Of a stretch of 64,000 nt of DNA, positions 24,754-34,140 are shown piece after piece (the first letter of the stretch is position 1; each line of letters begins with the position of its first letter). The stretch is taken from positions 283,718 through 347,717 of the forward strand of contig NZ_FOGU01000003.1 of the NCBI RefSeq assembly GCF_900111315.1, written 5' to 3'. The DNA comes from Tranquillimonas rosea. Lineage in GTDB: Bacteria; Pseudomonadota; Alphaproteobacteria; Rhodobacterales; Rhodobacteraceae. The notes under the pieces are model-generated. The model was given only the letters and a program-made list of their open reading frames with translations. It was not told where the DNA came from and did not search any database. A program made the translations under genes and the position numbers.

Positions 24754-26916
24754 ATGTTTGCCCTCTCCGAGAACGCGGGCTTGCCGACCGGCACCGCGGC
24801 CGCGGACCTCCTGCTCGACACGCCGCGAGAGGAAGAGTTCGAACGCCTGACACGGATGGCCGCCCGCCTGTTCGACGTGCCGACCGTGCTCGTCTCGTTG
24901 CTGGACGAGAGCGGCCGGGGCTTCAAGACACAACTCGGCTACGATGCCTGCGGCGTGCGGCGCGATTTTTCGTTCTGCACCCACACGCTGAACGCGGACG
25001 AGGTCCTCGTGGTGCCGGACGCCCGACGCGACACGCGCTTTGCCGGGACGCCGCTGGTGCGGGACCACCCCTTCATCCGCTTCTATGCCGGGACGGCGCT
25101 CATCACCGCCGACGGGACGCGGATCGGGACGGTGTTCCTGCTGGACAGCGCCCCAAGGGACCGCTTCCCCGACGCCGACCGCCGGACGCTCACCGATCTG
25201 GCCGCGATGGTGGTGGAACGGCTGGAGCTGCGCCGCCGCGATCAGATCGGCCGGTTCAGCCAGACCCGCTTCGAGAAGATCGCCGCGACTTCGCCCGATG
25301 CGATCATCTGCGCCACGGCGAACGGCGGCATCACCTTCTGCAACGAGGCGGCGAACACGCTGTTCGGCTACGAAGGGTCCGAGCTGATCGGGCGCGCGAC
25401 CGAGCTTCTGGTGCCCGAGCACTGGCGGCAGCATTATCTCGCCGAGCTCGGCCGGCTCCGCCACGGGGAGACGCCGCAATGGCTGGGCCGCGCGGTCGAG
25501 CTGACGGGCCGGCGCAAGGACGGTACCCAGTTCCCGGCCGAGTTCTCGTTCTCGGCCTGGCACGAGGATCAGCAGATCGGTCTGGGGGCCATCGTTCGCG
25601 ACCTGACCGAACGCCAGCGCAACGAGGAACGGCTGTTCCAGCTGGCCACCCGCGACACCCTGACCGAGCTTCCCAACCGCGGCGCCTGGACCGACTGCCT
25701 GGCCAAGACGCTGTCCGCCGGCACGCCAGCCGCGGTGCTGCTGTTCGACCTCGACGGGTTCAAGGCGGTGAACGACACGCTGGGCCATTCCGCGGGCGAC
25801 GCGGTGCTGCAGCAGATCGCGGGCCGCCTCAACGCCGTGTTCGCGGATGCGATCATGGTCGCACGGATCGGCGGGGACGAATTCGTGGCGCTGCTCGAGG
25901 GCGACGACGAGCAGAAGGCGCGCGAGCTTGCAACCCAGCTCATCGCCACGGTCCGCGATCAGTACGAGGCCGACGAGCGGCGCGTCGAGGTCGGCGTCAG
26001 TGTCGGCATCGCCCTGGCGCCGCGGGACGGCAAGCGGGCCGAGGCCCTGCTGGGCGCCGCCGACCTCGCGCTCTACCGTGCCAAGAACGGCGGCAAGAAC
26101 CGCTACGAGGTGTTCACGCCCGCCCTGCGCGAAGGCGCCGCCGTCCGCCGTGTCTTCGAGCAGGAGCTGCGACACGCCTTTGAGACCGGCCAGTTCGAAC
26201 TCTACTACCAGCCCCAGGTCTCGACCAATGACCGCAAGGTGCGGGGCGCCGAAGCCCTGTTGCGGTGGAACCATCCCGAGCGCGGCGTGCTCACGCCGGC
26301 TGCCTTTCTCTACATCCTCAACCGCAAGCCGTCGGCCGCCGACGTGGGCAAGTGGATCCTGCGCACCGCCTGCAAGCAGGCGGCGGAATGGCGGCGCCAC
26401 GCCCCGGACTTCCGCATCGGGGTCAACCTGTTCGCCGCGCAGTGCCGCGCAGGCGTCCTGCTGCCGCAGGTCCGCGAGGCGCTGGACGAAAGCGGCCTGC
26501 CGCCCGAAGCGCTCGAGCTCGAGATCGTCGAGAACATCATGGTGCAGAACGACGCCTCGACACTGCAGATGATGCACGACCTGCGCGACATGGGCGTCGG
26601 CCTCGCCTTCGACGATTACGGCACCGGCTTCGCGTCCCTCAGCCTGCTGAAGTACTACCCCGTCTCGCGGCTGAAGATCGACCGCGCCTTCGTCTACGAT
26701 CTTCAGAACGATCCCAACGACGTCGCCATCGTGCGGGCGATGCTGTACCTCGCGCGGAACTTCGGCACGCAGATCACCGCCGAGGGCGTCGAGACCGAGG
26801 AACAGTTCGAGTTCCTCAGGGACAGCGGATGTCCCGACGTGCAGGGCTATCTCTTCGGCCGGCCCGTCCCAGGTCCGGAATTCGCCCGGACGAACCTCGG
26901 CATCACCACGGATTGA
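24754..26916 (+). CDS. GAF-PAS-GGDEF-EAL cyclic-di-GMP turnover protein
   Basis: A 720-aa soluble signalling protein. A GAF domain (about 1-165) is followed by PAS (about 172-290, ending VRDLTERQRNEERL), GGDEF (about 295-455) and EAL (about 465-705). The cyclase active site is intact (RIGGDEF, 371-377), with no RxxD inhibitory site at the usual distance before it. The EAL domain keeps EALLRW (500-505), FDDYGTGFASL, LKIDRAFV and the ITAEGVETEEQ glutamates, so phosphodiesterase activity is plausible. There are no membrane segments. It stands alone, and the signal bound by its GAF/PAS domains is unknown. Confidence 0.92.
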   Translation: MFALSENAGLPTGTAAADLLLDTPREEEFERLTRMAARLFDVPTVLVSLLDESGRGFKTQLGYDACGVRRDFSFCTHTLNADEVLVVPDARRDTRFAGTPLVRDHPFIRFYAGTALITADGTRIGTVFLLDSAPRDRFPDADRRTLTDLAAMVVERLELRRRDQIGRFSQTRFEKIAATSPDAIICATANGGITFCNEAANTLFGYEGSELIGRATELLVPEHWRQHYLAELGRLRHGETPQWLGRAVELTGRRKDGTQFPAEFSFSAWHEDQQIGLGAIVRDLTERQRNEERLFQLATRDTLTELPNRGAWTDCLAKTLSAGTPAAVLLFDLDGFKAVNDTLGHSAGDAVLQQIAGRLNAVFADAIMVARIGGDEFVALLEGDDEQKARELATQLIATVRDQYEADERRVEVGVSVGIALAPRDGKRAEALLGAADLALYRAKNGGKNRYEVFTPALREGAAVRRVFEQELRHAFETGQFELYYQPQVSTNDRKVRGAEALLRWNHPERGVLTPAAFLYILNRKPSAADVGKWILRTACKQAAEWRRHAPDFRIGVNLFAAQCRAGVLLPQVREALDESGLPPEALELEIVENIMVQNDASTLQMMHDLRDMGVGLAFDDYGTGFASLSLLKYYPVSRLKIDRAFVYDLQNDPNDVAIVRAMLYLARNFGTQITAEGVETEEQFEFLRDSGCPDVQGYLFGRPVPGPEFARTNLGITTD

Positions 26917-26966
26917 AGCGGCGCGATCCGGAAGACATCCGGCGACCTTCCACTTGTCGCGCTCCC

Positions 26967-26990
26967 ATATTTCGACTATTCGTGAAATAT
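26967..26990. promoter_or_regulatory. Inverted repeat before the arsenic operon (candidate ArsR operator)
   Basis: ATATTTC (26967-26973) and GAAATAT (26984-26990) are perfect 7-bp arms around a 10-bp spacer. The AT-rich dyad lies 21 bp before the first ars gene in otherwise GC-rich DNA. That is the expected size and place for an ArsR/SmtB-family operator, and an ArsR domain is encoded in the operon. Confidence 0.65.
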
Positions 26991-27011
26991 AGATTCGCAG
27001 TGGAGCCCACC

Positions 27012-27473
27012 ATGTCCCGAAAGAACGTCCTCTTTCTCTGCAATCACAACTCTGCCCGGTCGATCATCGCCGAGGTGCTGCTGAACGATTTCGGCGGAGA
27101 CCACTATCGGGCCTTCTCCGCCGGCATCCGTCCCGGCGACGGGCCGCACCCGATGGCGCTTGAGACGCTGCGGGCGCATGGACACGAGATCGGCGAGGTT
27201 CGTTCCAAGGGGGCCGAGCTGTTCACCGGCCCGGATGCGCCGACGCTGCACTACGTCATCACCTTGTGCGACAGCGTCGCCCAAGAGGATTGCCCCGTCT
27301 GGCCCGGACAGCCCGAGCGCGCGCAATGGCGCCTGCCCAACCCGGCCGCCGTCGCCGGAAGCGATGCCGAAAAGAGGGCCGCGTTCGAGGATCTCTACGC
27401 CTCGCTACGACGCGGCCTCAAGATCTTTGCCGAGGACGATGAGCGGTCGCTGCGAAACATGGCGCTGGCCTGA
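27012..27473 (+). CDS. arsC: Arsenate reductase, low-molecular-weight phosphatase type
   Basis: A 153-aa cytoplasmic protein with the phosphatase-loop CNHNSARS (Cys10-X5-Arg16) of thioredoxin- or glutaredoxin-linked ArsC enzymes. Further family segments are FSAGIRPGDGPHPMALETL and YVITLCDSVAQEDCPVWPGQP, the latter holding the redox cysteines and conserved Asp. The ATG at 27012 follows GGAG; the much longer frame upstream is a shadow of the GGDEF/EAL gene. It is the first gene of the ars operon and supplies arsenite for Acr3. Confidence 0.9.
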   Translation: MSRKNVLFLCNHNSARSIIAEVLLNDFGGDHYRAFSAGIRPGDGPHPMALETLRAHGHEIGEVRSKGAELFTGPDAPTLHYVITLCDSVAQEDCPVWPGQPERAQWRLPNPAAVAGSDAEKRAAFEDLYASLRRGLKIFAEDDERSLRNMALA

Positions 27474-27477
27474 CGAG

Positions 27478-28317
27478 ATGCCCACCGAACCGACCGATCC
27501 GCAGCGCGTCGAACAGCTCGACGCCCTGGCCCATCCCCAGCGGCTCGCGCTATTCCGCCTTCTTGTCCGGCGCTATCCCGACGAGGTGCCGGCAGGAGAG
27601 CTCGCGCAGGCGCTGGAGGTCCGGCAAAACACGCTGTCCTCGTACCTGTCATCGCTGCGACATGCCGGTCTGATCGAGCAGACGCGCATGGGACGATCGC
27701 TGCTCTACCGGGTGCGCATGGACCGGACCGGCGGTCTGATGTCCTACCTGTTTGCCGATTGCTGCCGCGGCCGGCCCGAACTGTGCCCGCCGTCCGCCTC
27801 GGAGACGGCGCGGTCCGAGCCGAAATACAACGTGCTGTTCGTCTGCGCCGGAAACTCCGCCCGGTCGCTCTTTGCCGAGTCCATCCTGCGGACCGAGGGC
27901 GGCGACAGGTTCAACGCCCACTCCGCCGGGACGCAGCCCCGCTCGGCGCCGCACCCGCTGGCGATCGAGCTTCTCGCGGACCGGGGGCACGACATCGCGC
28001 CGCTGCGGTCCAAGACGGTGGCTGCGTTCCGCGCCACCGACGCGCCGGCCATGGATTTCGTGTTCACCGTCTGCGACCGCGCCGCGAACGAGGAATGCCC
28101 GGCCTGGCCCGACCAGCCGCTGACCGCCCATTGGGGCATGCCCGACCCGGTCGCCGTCACCGGACCGGATCCCGAGCGGCGGCGCGCCTTCGCCGACGCC
28201 TACACCGTGCTCGAGCGGCGCATCCAAGGCCTCGTCGACCTGCCGATCGAGACCCTCGACCGGGCCTCGCTGCAACGCCGCCTCGACACCCTCGCCCTGA
28301 CCCAGGAACCGCAATGA
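27478..28317 (+). CDS. ArsR-ArsC fusion: arsenic-responsive repressor joined to arsenate reductase-like domain
   Basis: 279 aa. Residues about 10-95 form an ArsR winged helix-turn-helix ([41 protein letters not shown]). Residues about 115-265 are a low-molecular-weight phosphatase/ArsC domain with CAGNSARS (Cys123-X5-Arg129) and [17 protein letters not shown]. Cysteines 95, 96 and 103 in the linker are good candidates for arsenite sensing. It starts 4 bp after arsC and overlaps gapdh as ATGA. Such fusions are known in alphaproteobacterial ars operons; here it duplicates the separate ArsC. It probably represses the operon through the repeat at 26967. Confidence 0.88.
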   Translation: MPTEPTDPQRVEQLDALAHPQRLALFRLLVRRYPDEVPAGELAQALEVRQNTLSSYLSSLRHAGLIEQTRMGRSLLYRVRMDRTGGLMSYLFADCCRGRPELCPPSASETARSEPKYNVLFVCAGNSARSLFAESILRTEGGDRFNAHSAGTQPRSAPHPLAIELLADRGHDIAPLRSKTVAAFRATDAPAMDFVFTVCDRAANEECPAWPDQPLTAHWGMPDPVAVTGPDPERRRAFADAYTVLERRIQGLVDLPIETLDRASLQRRLDTLALTQEPQ

Positions 28318-29312
28318 CCACCTTTGCCCTCAACGGCCTCGGGCGGATCGGCAAGCTCGCGCTGCGCCCGCTCATCGAATCCGGCGCCGACATCGCCTGG
28401 ATCAACGACGCCACCGGCGATCCGGCGATGCACGCTCACCTGCTGGAATTCGACACCGTCCACGGACGCTGGGACGCCCGGTTCGAGTCCTCGGCCGACA
28501 GCCTGACGATCGACGGCACCCGCCTGCCCTTCGTGGGCACCGGGGCCCTCTCGGACCTGCCGCTCGACGGTGTCGACGTGGTGATCGACTGCACCGGCGT
28601 GTTCAAGTCCGAGGCCGCCCTGGCGCCCTATTTCGACGCCGGGGCGAAGAAGGTCGTCGTCAGCGCCCCGGTCAAGGACGGGCCCACGGCGAACATCGTC
28701 CACGGCGTCAACGACGCGGCCTACGATCCGGCCGCGCACCGGATCGTCACCGCGGCGAGTTGCACGACCAATTGTCTCGCCCCGGTCGTGAAGGTCGTCC
28801 ACGAGGCGTTCGGCATCCGCCATGGCTCGATCACCACGATCCACGACGTGACCAACACGCAGACGATGGTGGACCGTCCAGCCAGGGACCTGCGTCGCGC
28901 CCGCTCGGCCCTCAATTCGCTGATCCCGACCACCACCGGCTCGGCCACGGCGATCACGCTGATCTATCCCGAGCTGGCGGGGCGGCTCGACGGCCACGCG
29001 GTCCGCGTGCCGCTCCTGAACGCGTCGCTGACCGACTGCGTCTTCGAGGTTGCGCGCGAGACATCGGCCGAGGAGGTGAACGAGCTCTTTCGCGCGGCGG
29101 CGGACGGCCCGCTCGCCGGCATCCTCGGCTTCGAGGAGCGGCCGCTGGTCTCGGCCGACTTCGTCAACGACACGCGCTCGTCCATCGTCGACGGCCCCTC
29201 GACCATGGTGGTCGCGGGGACGCAGGTGAAGATCTACGCCTGGTACGACAACGAGATGGGCTATGCGCACCGTCTGGTGGACGTCGCCCGCATGGTCGGA
29301 GACTCGCTGTGA
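28314..29312 (+). CDS. ArsJ-associated glyceraldehyde-3-phosphate dehydrogenase
   Basis: A 332-aa full-length NAD-type GAPDH, with the Rossmann motif NGLGRIGK, catalytic Cys150 in AASCTTNC, partner His177 in TTIHDVTN, and the NEMGYAHR C-terminal signature. The start overlaps the fusion gene (ATGA) and the stop overlaps arsJ (GTGA). In this context the family uses arsenate in place of phosphate to make 1-arseno-3-phosphoglycerate, which ArsJ exports. It is therefore a detoxification enzyme rather than the glycolytic copy, though it would catalyse the ordinary reaction too. Confidence 0.9.
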   Translation: MTTFALNGLGRIGKLALRPLIESGADIAWINDATGDPAMHAHLLEFDTVHGRWDARFESSADSLTIDGTRLPFVGTGALSDLPLDGVDVVIDCTGVFKSEAALAPYFDAGAKKVVVSAPVKDGPTANIVHGVNDAAYDPAAHRIVTAASCTTNCLAPVVKVVHEAFGIRHGSITTIHDVTNTQTMVDRPARDLRRARSALNSLIPTTTGSATAITLIYPELAGRLDGHAVRVPLLNASLTDCVFEVARETSAEEVNELFRAAADGPLAGILGFEERPLVSADFVNDTRSSIVDGPSTMVVAGTQVKIYAWYDNEMGYAHRLVDVARMVGDSL

Positions 29313-30577
29313 CCGAGCGCCCCGAAGGATTGTCCGCCTATATCGCGGTCACAGCGGCGTACTGGGCGTTCATGCTGACCGACGGCGCGCTGCGGATGCT
29401 GGTGCTGCTGCATTTCCACACGCTCGGCTTCTCGCCGGTGCAGCTGGCCTATCTCTTCCTGCTCTACGAATTCGCGGGGATCGTGACCAACCTCTCGGCC
29501 GGCTGGATCGCCGCGCGGTTCGGCCTGACCTCGACGCTCTATGCCGGGCTCGGGATACAGGTGGGCGCCCTGCTCGCGCTCGCCGCGCTCGATCCGGGCT
29601 GGGCACTGTGGACCTCGGTGATCTACGTCATGGCCGTCCAGGGCGCGTCGGGCGTGGCGAAGGACCTGTCGAAGATGAGCGCCAAGAGCGCGGTCAAGGT
29701 GCTGGCCCCCGGCGAACGTGGCGGCCTGTTCCGCTGGGTCGCCGTGCTGACGGGCTCGAAGAACGCGGTGAAGGGCGTGGGCTTCCTGCTGGGCGCGGGG
29801 TTGCTGGCGCTGTTCGGCTTCGTTCCCGCCGTGCTCGGCATGGCCGCCGTCCTGGCCGCGATCCTGGTGGCCATCATGCTGCGCATGCCCGGCGGTCTGC
29901 CCCGGGGCCGCAAGGGCGCCAAGTTCACCGAGGTGTTCTCGAAGGACCGCAACATCAACTGGCTCTCGGCCGCGCGTGTCTGCCTGTTCGGCGCGCGGGA
30001 CGTGTGGTTCGTCGTGGGCATCCCGATCTACTTCTACGCCGTGCTCTCGGACGGGTCCGAGGCGGGCAACCGCGCGGCCTTCTTCATGGTCGGCAGCTTC
30101 ATGGCCGTCTGGACCATCCTCTACGGCGGGGTGCAGGCCTGGGCACCGCGCCTGTTGCGCGCCGCGGACCGGCCCGAGCCCGAACTGGTCCACGAGGCCC
30201 GCCACTGGGCCGGGCTGCTGTTCGTCACGCCCGCGCTGCTGGCCACCCTCGCCTGGAGCGCCGGAGACCCGGCACCGTGGCTGACCGTCACGCTGGTGGC
30301 CGGGCTGCTGCTGTTCGGCGCCGTCTTCGCGGTGAACTCGTCGCTCCACTCCTACCTGATCCTGTCGTTTTCCAAGTCCGAGAGGGTGACGATGGATGTG
30401 GGGTTCTACTACATGGCCAACGCCGCCGGGCGGCTGCTGGGCACGTTGCTGTCCGGCCTGACCTACCAGCTTGGCGGGCTCGGCCTGTGCCTCGCCACGG
30501 CCGCGCTGCTGGTGGGCTTGAGCTGGGCCGGCGCCGGACGGCTGGCCGCCGATGAGAAGGAAGACATCCCGGCATGA
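29309..30577 (+). CDS. arsJ: ArsJ organoarsenical (1-arseno-3-phosphoglycerate) efflux MFS permease
   Basis: A 422-aa major-facilitator-type membrane protein with about eleven to twelve hydrophobic segments. The start is GTG at 29309, overlapping the gapdh stop. Features match ArsJ: the [27 protein letters not shown] opening, [33 protein letters not shown], and the late [26 protein letters not shown]. It exports the unstable arseno-phosphoglycerate made by the preceding enzyme, so arsenate is removed without reduction. Confidence 0.92.
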   Translation: MTERPEGLSAYIAVTAAYWAFMLTDGALRMLVLLHFHTLGFSPVQLAYLFLLYEFAGIVTNLSAGWIAARFGLTSTLYAGLGIQVGALLALAALDPGWALWTSVIYVMAVQGASGVAKDLSKMSAKSAVKVLAPGERGGLFRWVAVLTGSKNAVKGVGFLLGAGLLALFGFVPAVLGMAAVLAAILVAIMLRMPGGLPRGRKGAKFTEVFSKDRNINWLSAARVCLFGARDVWFVVGIPIYFYAVLSDGSEAGNRAAFFMVGSFMAVWTILYGGVQAWAPRLLRAADRPEPELVHEARHWAGLLFVTPALLATLAWSAGDPAPWLTVTLVAGLLLFGAVFAVNSSLHSYLILSFSKSERVTMDVGFYYMANAAGRLLGTLLSGLTYQLGGLGLCLATAALLVGLSWAGAGRLAADEKEDIPA

Positions 30578-31587
30578 GCGCTTTCGAACGGTACCTCTCC
30601 CTGTGGGTCGCGGCGGCGATGGTCGCCGGAATCGCGATCGGGGCCCTCGCGCCCGGACTCGTCGCGGCGGTCGCGGGCGCCGAGATCGCCTCGATCAACC
30701 TCGTCGTCGCGGTGCTGATCTGGGCGATGGTCTATCCGATGATGGTCGGCGTCGACATCGCTGCGGTGGGCGATATCGCCCGCCAGCCGCGCGGCCTGCT
30801 GGTGACGCTCGCCGTGAACTGGCTGATCAAGCCCTTCACCATGGCCGCTCTCGCCGTGCTGTTCTTCGAGCATGTCTTCGCGCCCTGGCTCGCCCCCGAG
30901 GACGCGGCGCAATACACCGCCGGCCTGATCCTGCTGGGCGCGGCGCCCTGCACCGCCATGGTCTTTGTCTGGTCGCAGCTGACCAGGGGTGACGCGACCT
31001 ATACGCTGGTGCAGGTGTCGGTGAACGACCTGATCATGGTGGTCGCCTTTGCACCGATCGTGGCGTTTCTCCTGGGCGTGGCGGATATCTCCGTCCCTTG
31101 GCAGACACTCGTGCTGGCGACCGTGCTGTATGTCCTCCTGCCGCTTCTGGCCGGCGCGCTGACACGGCGCAGGCTGGGGGACCGGACCGCGATCGACGCC
31201 TTCGCCGCCCGTGCAAAGCCGTGGTCGGTCGTGGGGCTGATCGCGACGGTGCTGATCCTGTTCGGCCTGCAGGGCGAGACGATCCTGGCCCGGCCCGCGG
31301 TGATCGCACTGATCGCCGTGCCGATCCTGATCCAGAGCTACGGCATCTTCGCGCTGGCCTATGCCGCCGCCTTCGCGCTGCGCGTGCCGCACCGCATCGC
31401 CGCGCCCTGCGCGCTGATCGGCACCTCGAACTTCTTCGAGCTGGCCGTCGCCGTGGCGATCAGCCTGTTCGGCCTGAACTCGGGCGCGGCGCTGGCGACG
31501 GTGGTGGGGGTACTGGTGGAGGTGCCCGTGATGCTGTCGCTCGTGGCCGTGGCGAACCGCACGCGCGCCCGCTTCGCCGCCGGCTGA
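30574..31587 (+). CDS. acr3: Arsenite efflux transporter of the Acr3 family
   Basis: A 337-aa inner-membrane carrier with about ten membrane segments. The conserved Acr3 Cys126 lies in [13 protein letters not shown], and the [13 protein letters not shown] motif with its Glu is present. It pumps arsenite produced by ArsC. Its start overlaps arsJ as ATGA, closing the five-gene operon arsC, arsR-C, gapdh, arsJ, acr3. It ends 8 bp before the convergent ion-channel gene, with no clear terminator hairpin. Confidence 0.93.
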   Translation: MSAFERYLSLWVAAAMVAGIAIGALAPGLVAAVAGAEIASINLVVAVLIWAMVYPMMVGVDIAAVGDIARQPRGLLVTLAVNWLIKPFTMAALAVLFFEHVFAPWLAPEDAAQYTAGLILLGAAPCTAMVFVWSQLTRGDATYTLVQVSVNDLIMVVAFAPIVAFLLGVADISVPWQTLVLATVLYVLLPLLAGALTRRRLGDRTAIDAFAARAKPWSVVGLIATVLILFGLQGETILARPAVIALIAVPILIQSYGIFALAYAAAFALRVPHRIAAPCALIGTSNFFELAVAVAISLFGLNSGAALATVVGVLVEVPVMLSLVAVANRTRARFAAG

Positions 31588-31595
31588 AGCGGCGG

Positions 31596-32360
31596 CTAGA
31601 TGTCGCCCTCGGTCTCGATGTAGATGACGCTGCCGCAGTGCTTGCAATGGCTGGCGTCCTTGTCGTGCAGCCTGAGCCCGCACCGCCGGCACGGCTGCTC
31701 GACCTTCGAGGGGCGATAGATCGCCTGCAGGAGCTGCAGGAAGAAACCGACCCCGAACACCATGATCGCGATCGTCAGAAGGCGCCCCGCCCGATCCGAC
31801 AGGGTGATGTCGCCGTAGCCGGTCGTCGTCAGCGTCGTCACCGTGAAATACAGTGCGTCGACATAGGTATCGAGGTCCGGGTTCCGCTCATGCTCCCACA
31901 CCCAGACCATGCTGGTCACGACGAACACGAACGCCACGAGGTTGGCGGCCGCATCGACGATCCGCGCGTTCACCGACGTCCCTGCGAGCAGCCGGTTGAT
32001 CCACGTCACCAGGTGGAAGCTGCGCACCAGCCGGAGCATGCGAAGCGCCCTGAGGAAGCCGAGGTTGCCGCCCGTCACCAGCGGCGCCAGCAACGAGACC
32101 ACCAGAACGAGGTCGGCCAGTGTAGTGACAGACGCGAAGAAGCGGACGCGGTCTTCGCAGATCAGGAACCGGGCGGTGAGATCCGCCACGACCACCAGTC
32201 CGATCCCGATGTCCAAGGCGACAAGCGACCCCTCGATCTGCATGTTCGCCGTCAGCACGAAATAGGCAATCGTCAGCACGTCGAAGAGGAAGAGCGCCGT
32301 GCGGAACAGGCGACCTGTCCAGCCCGGACCGTCATAGAGCGTCTGCAGCGTCGCCTTCAT
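31596..32360 (-). CDS. Voltage-gated-like potassium/ion channel with C-terminal zinc ribbon
   Basis: A 254-aa protein with six membrane segments. An S4-like helix carries regularly spaced arginines (FLRALRMLRLVRSFHLV), followed by a pore loop with the selectivity-filter-type TLTTTGYGDI, then S6. The C-terminus carries a rubredoxin/zinc-ribbon-like set of four cysteines (CRRCG...CKHCG). The true start is the ATG at 32360; the long frame beyond it is a shadow of the divergent gene. It probably forms a tetrameric K+ channel. The ribbon may be a regulatory or assembly domain. Confidence 0.85.
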   Translation of the reverse strand: MKATLQTLYDGPGWTGRLFRTALFLFDVLTIAYFVLTANMQIEGSLVALDIGIGLVVVADLTARFLICEDRVRFFASVTTLADLVLVVSLLAPLVTGGNLGFLRALRMLRLVRSFHLVTWINRLLAGTSVNARIVDAAANLVAFVFVVTSMVWVWEHERNPDLDTYVDALYFTVTTLTTTGYGDITLSDRAGRLLTIAIMVFGVGFFLQLLQAIYRPSKVEQPCRRCGLRLHDKDASHCKHCGSVIYIETEGDI

Positions 32361-32558
32361 CCCGTGGGCAATCCTGTGCCGCGGTCTCTGCCCTCGGTAT
32401 CGCGCAAGGTCCCCTCGCCTGAACTGCGTCGCTGCCTCAAGTCCCCGCGCCGCGACCGGTTCCCGGCGCGGCGGCGCGCCCGATTTACAAACAGCAACCG
32501 GTGGAGCGCGCCGCCGGCTGTGCCGTTCGTCCCGACAAAACAAGAATAGGACGGAACG

Positions 32559-33239
32559 ATGTTCGACTGGATCATGCAACACAAGGAAATCATCCAGATA
32601 CTCGTACAGATCGCTACGGCGATCGTCTGGATGCTGTATCTTCACCTCTTCCTGACGAGCTTCGTGCGTCAGAGGCGGTCGAACATCCTGATCAACCGGG
32701 TCGCCGGCAACAACGACCGGGCGCACCTGCTGGTCGGCAACATGGGCGCCGAGCCGATCTATGTCAGCAGCCTCATCGCCGACCTCGACATCGCGGGAGA
32801 AACCGTTTCGGCCGTCGTCACCGACCGCGAGGACTTCCTCGACAACGAGGCCAGCAACGCGGTGTCCTGCACCACGCAGGGGCCGCTGGACAGCGGGCAG
32901 TATCGCGACCTGGGCAACTTCAGCGAGATCATGGAAAAGGCGCTGCGCCATCTCGGGCGGCAGAACGCGAAGGAGGAGGTGTCGCGCCTGGTGGTCACGG
33001 TCGCCGCCGAAAGCGGTCACGACGCCTTTCTCGCCGCCGGACAGCAATCCTTCACGGTCAGCCGTGACGGTGACTCGCATGTCTTCCTGCCCGAGACGAC
33101 ACGGACCAGGCAGATCCGCAGCCGCAAGGACCGGCGCCGGCTGGGGGTGCGGATCAACAGCGCGCTCCGCGAAGAGGCCGAGGCGATCAGGAGCAACGTC
33201 GAATCCCTCGTCCCGCGAGGCACGGACGCGGCGGCCTAA
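32559..33239 (+). CDS. Membrane-anchored protein of unknown function
   Basis: 226 aa with one N-terminal membrane helix (about residues 10-33, IIQILVQIATAIVWMLYLHLFL), then a soluble domain with beta-rich character (HLLVGNMGAEPIYVSSLIADLDIAGE) and an Arg/Lys-rich C-terminal stretch. I do not recognise the family. It is divergent from the ion-channel gene, with a 198-bp gap between them. A perfect hairpin follows 24 bp after the stop. Confidence 0.7.
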   Translation: MFDWIMQHKEIIQILVQIATAIVWMLYLHLFLTSFVRQRRSNILINRVAGNNDRAHLLVGNMGAEPIYVSSLIADLDIAGETVSAVVTDREDFLDNEASNAVSCTTQGPLDSGQYRDLGNFSEIMEKALRHLGRQNAKEEVSRLVVTVAAESGHDAFLAAGQQSFTVSRDGDSHVFLPETTRTRQIRSRKDRRRLGVRINSALREEAEAIRSNVESLVPRGTDAAA

Positions 33240-33262
33240 ACTGGTTTACCCTGCACCGGATT

Positions 33263-33295
33263 CGCGGCGCGGTTTTTCTTGAGGACCGCGCCGCG
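33263..33295. other. Perfect 11-bp hairpin between two co-directional genes
   Basis: CGCGGCGCGGT (33263-33273) pairs fully with ACCGCGCCGCG (33285-33295); the loop is TTTTCTTGAGG. No T-tract follows the 3' arm. It could be a weak terminator for the upstream gene. If the next gene began at the TTG at 33296, its ribosome-binding site would lie in the loop. Confidence 0.6.
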
Positions 33296-33340
33296 TTGCG
33301 GCTAATCGAAGCGATCCCGGCAACAACATGGTCAGCCACC

Positions 33341-34066
33341 GTGCCCACTTCGGAACTTCTTCCTCTCGTGCTCAGCAAGCGGGATCGTCTCGACCCCGAG
33401 GATCACGCGGCCCTGTCCGCCCTGCCCGTGCGCACCGAACGCTACGAGCACGGGGCGACGATCATTCCCCAGGGTCCGGCCCCGAACGAGAGCTGTCTGG
33501 TGGTGGCGGGCATGTCCCTGCGCACCCAGCAGCTCGGCCAGAGCCGCACCATCGTCTCGGCGATCCATATTCCAGGCGACTTCGTCGACCTGCATGCCTT
33601 CCTGCTCGACGAGTTGGACCACTCCGTCGTGGCGCAGGGGCGCTGCGAGGTGCAGTTCATCCATTCCGACGCGCTGCGCGAGGTGACGCGCACACGGCCG
33701 CACCTGACGCGGCTGTTGTGGATGTCGACGTTGATCGACGCCAAGATCCACCGCGCCTGGCTGGCCGCCAGCGTCGGTCTGCGCGCGACCGAACGGATCG
33801 GCCACCTGCTGTCGGAACTCTTCGTGCGCTACCAGCTGATCGGCGCGGTGCGCGACGGCACCTTCCGGATGCCGCTGGAGCAGAAGGACCTCGAGTCGCT
33901 GCTGGGCTATTCTAAGACCCACGTGAACCGCTCGGTGCAGGAGCTTCGGGCAAGGGGCCTCATCGACTGGGAACGGAACACGGTGACGGTGCACCAGCCC
34001 GACACCCTGGCCGACCTGTCGAAGTTCGACCCGAAATACCTCGAGCTGCGGTCCGCGGCGCGCTAG
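33341..34066 (+). CDS. Crp/Fnr-family transcriptional regulator
   Basis: About 241 aa: a cyclic-nucleotide-binding-like beta domain (residues about 15-130, with GATIIPQGPAPNESCLVVAG and HIPGDFVDLHAF), a long dimer helix, and a Crp-type winged helix (MPLEQKDLESLLGYSKTHVNRSVQELRARGLIDWE). There is no N-terminal Cys cluster, so it is not an iron-sulfur Fnr. The GTG at 33341 gives the normal family N-terminus; a TTG at 33296 at the foot of the hairpin would add 15 residues. The effector is unknown. Confidence 0.85.
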   Translation: MPTSELLPLVLSKRDRLDPEDHAALSALPVRTERYEHGATIIPQGPAPNESCLVVAGMSLRTQQLGQSRTIVSAIHIPGDFVDLHAFLLDELDHSVVAQGRCEVQFIHSDALREVTRTRPHLTRLLWMSTLIDAKIHRAWLAASVGLRATERIGHLLSELFVRYQLIGAVRDGTFRMPLEQKDLESLLGYSKTHVNRSVQELRARGLIDWERNTVTVHQPDTLADLSKFDPKYLELRSAAR

Positions 34067-34140
34067 TTCCGAGATTTACATTTGTGAACCTCTCCGCCAC
34101 CGCGGTTCCGGGCGCCGGCAGGCTGTGGTGTGTTCGAGTC

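Noticed and set aside
33296-34066. Reading the Crp-like regulator as an iron-sulfur Fnr that would bind the 9842 box
   Set aside because: It has only two Cys in the sensor part and no N-terminal Cys cluster, so it is not FnrL.
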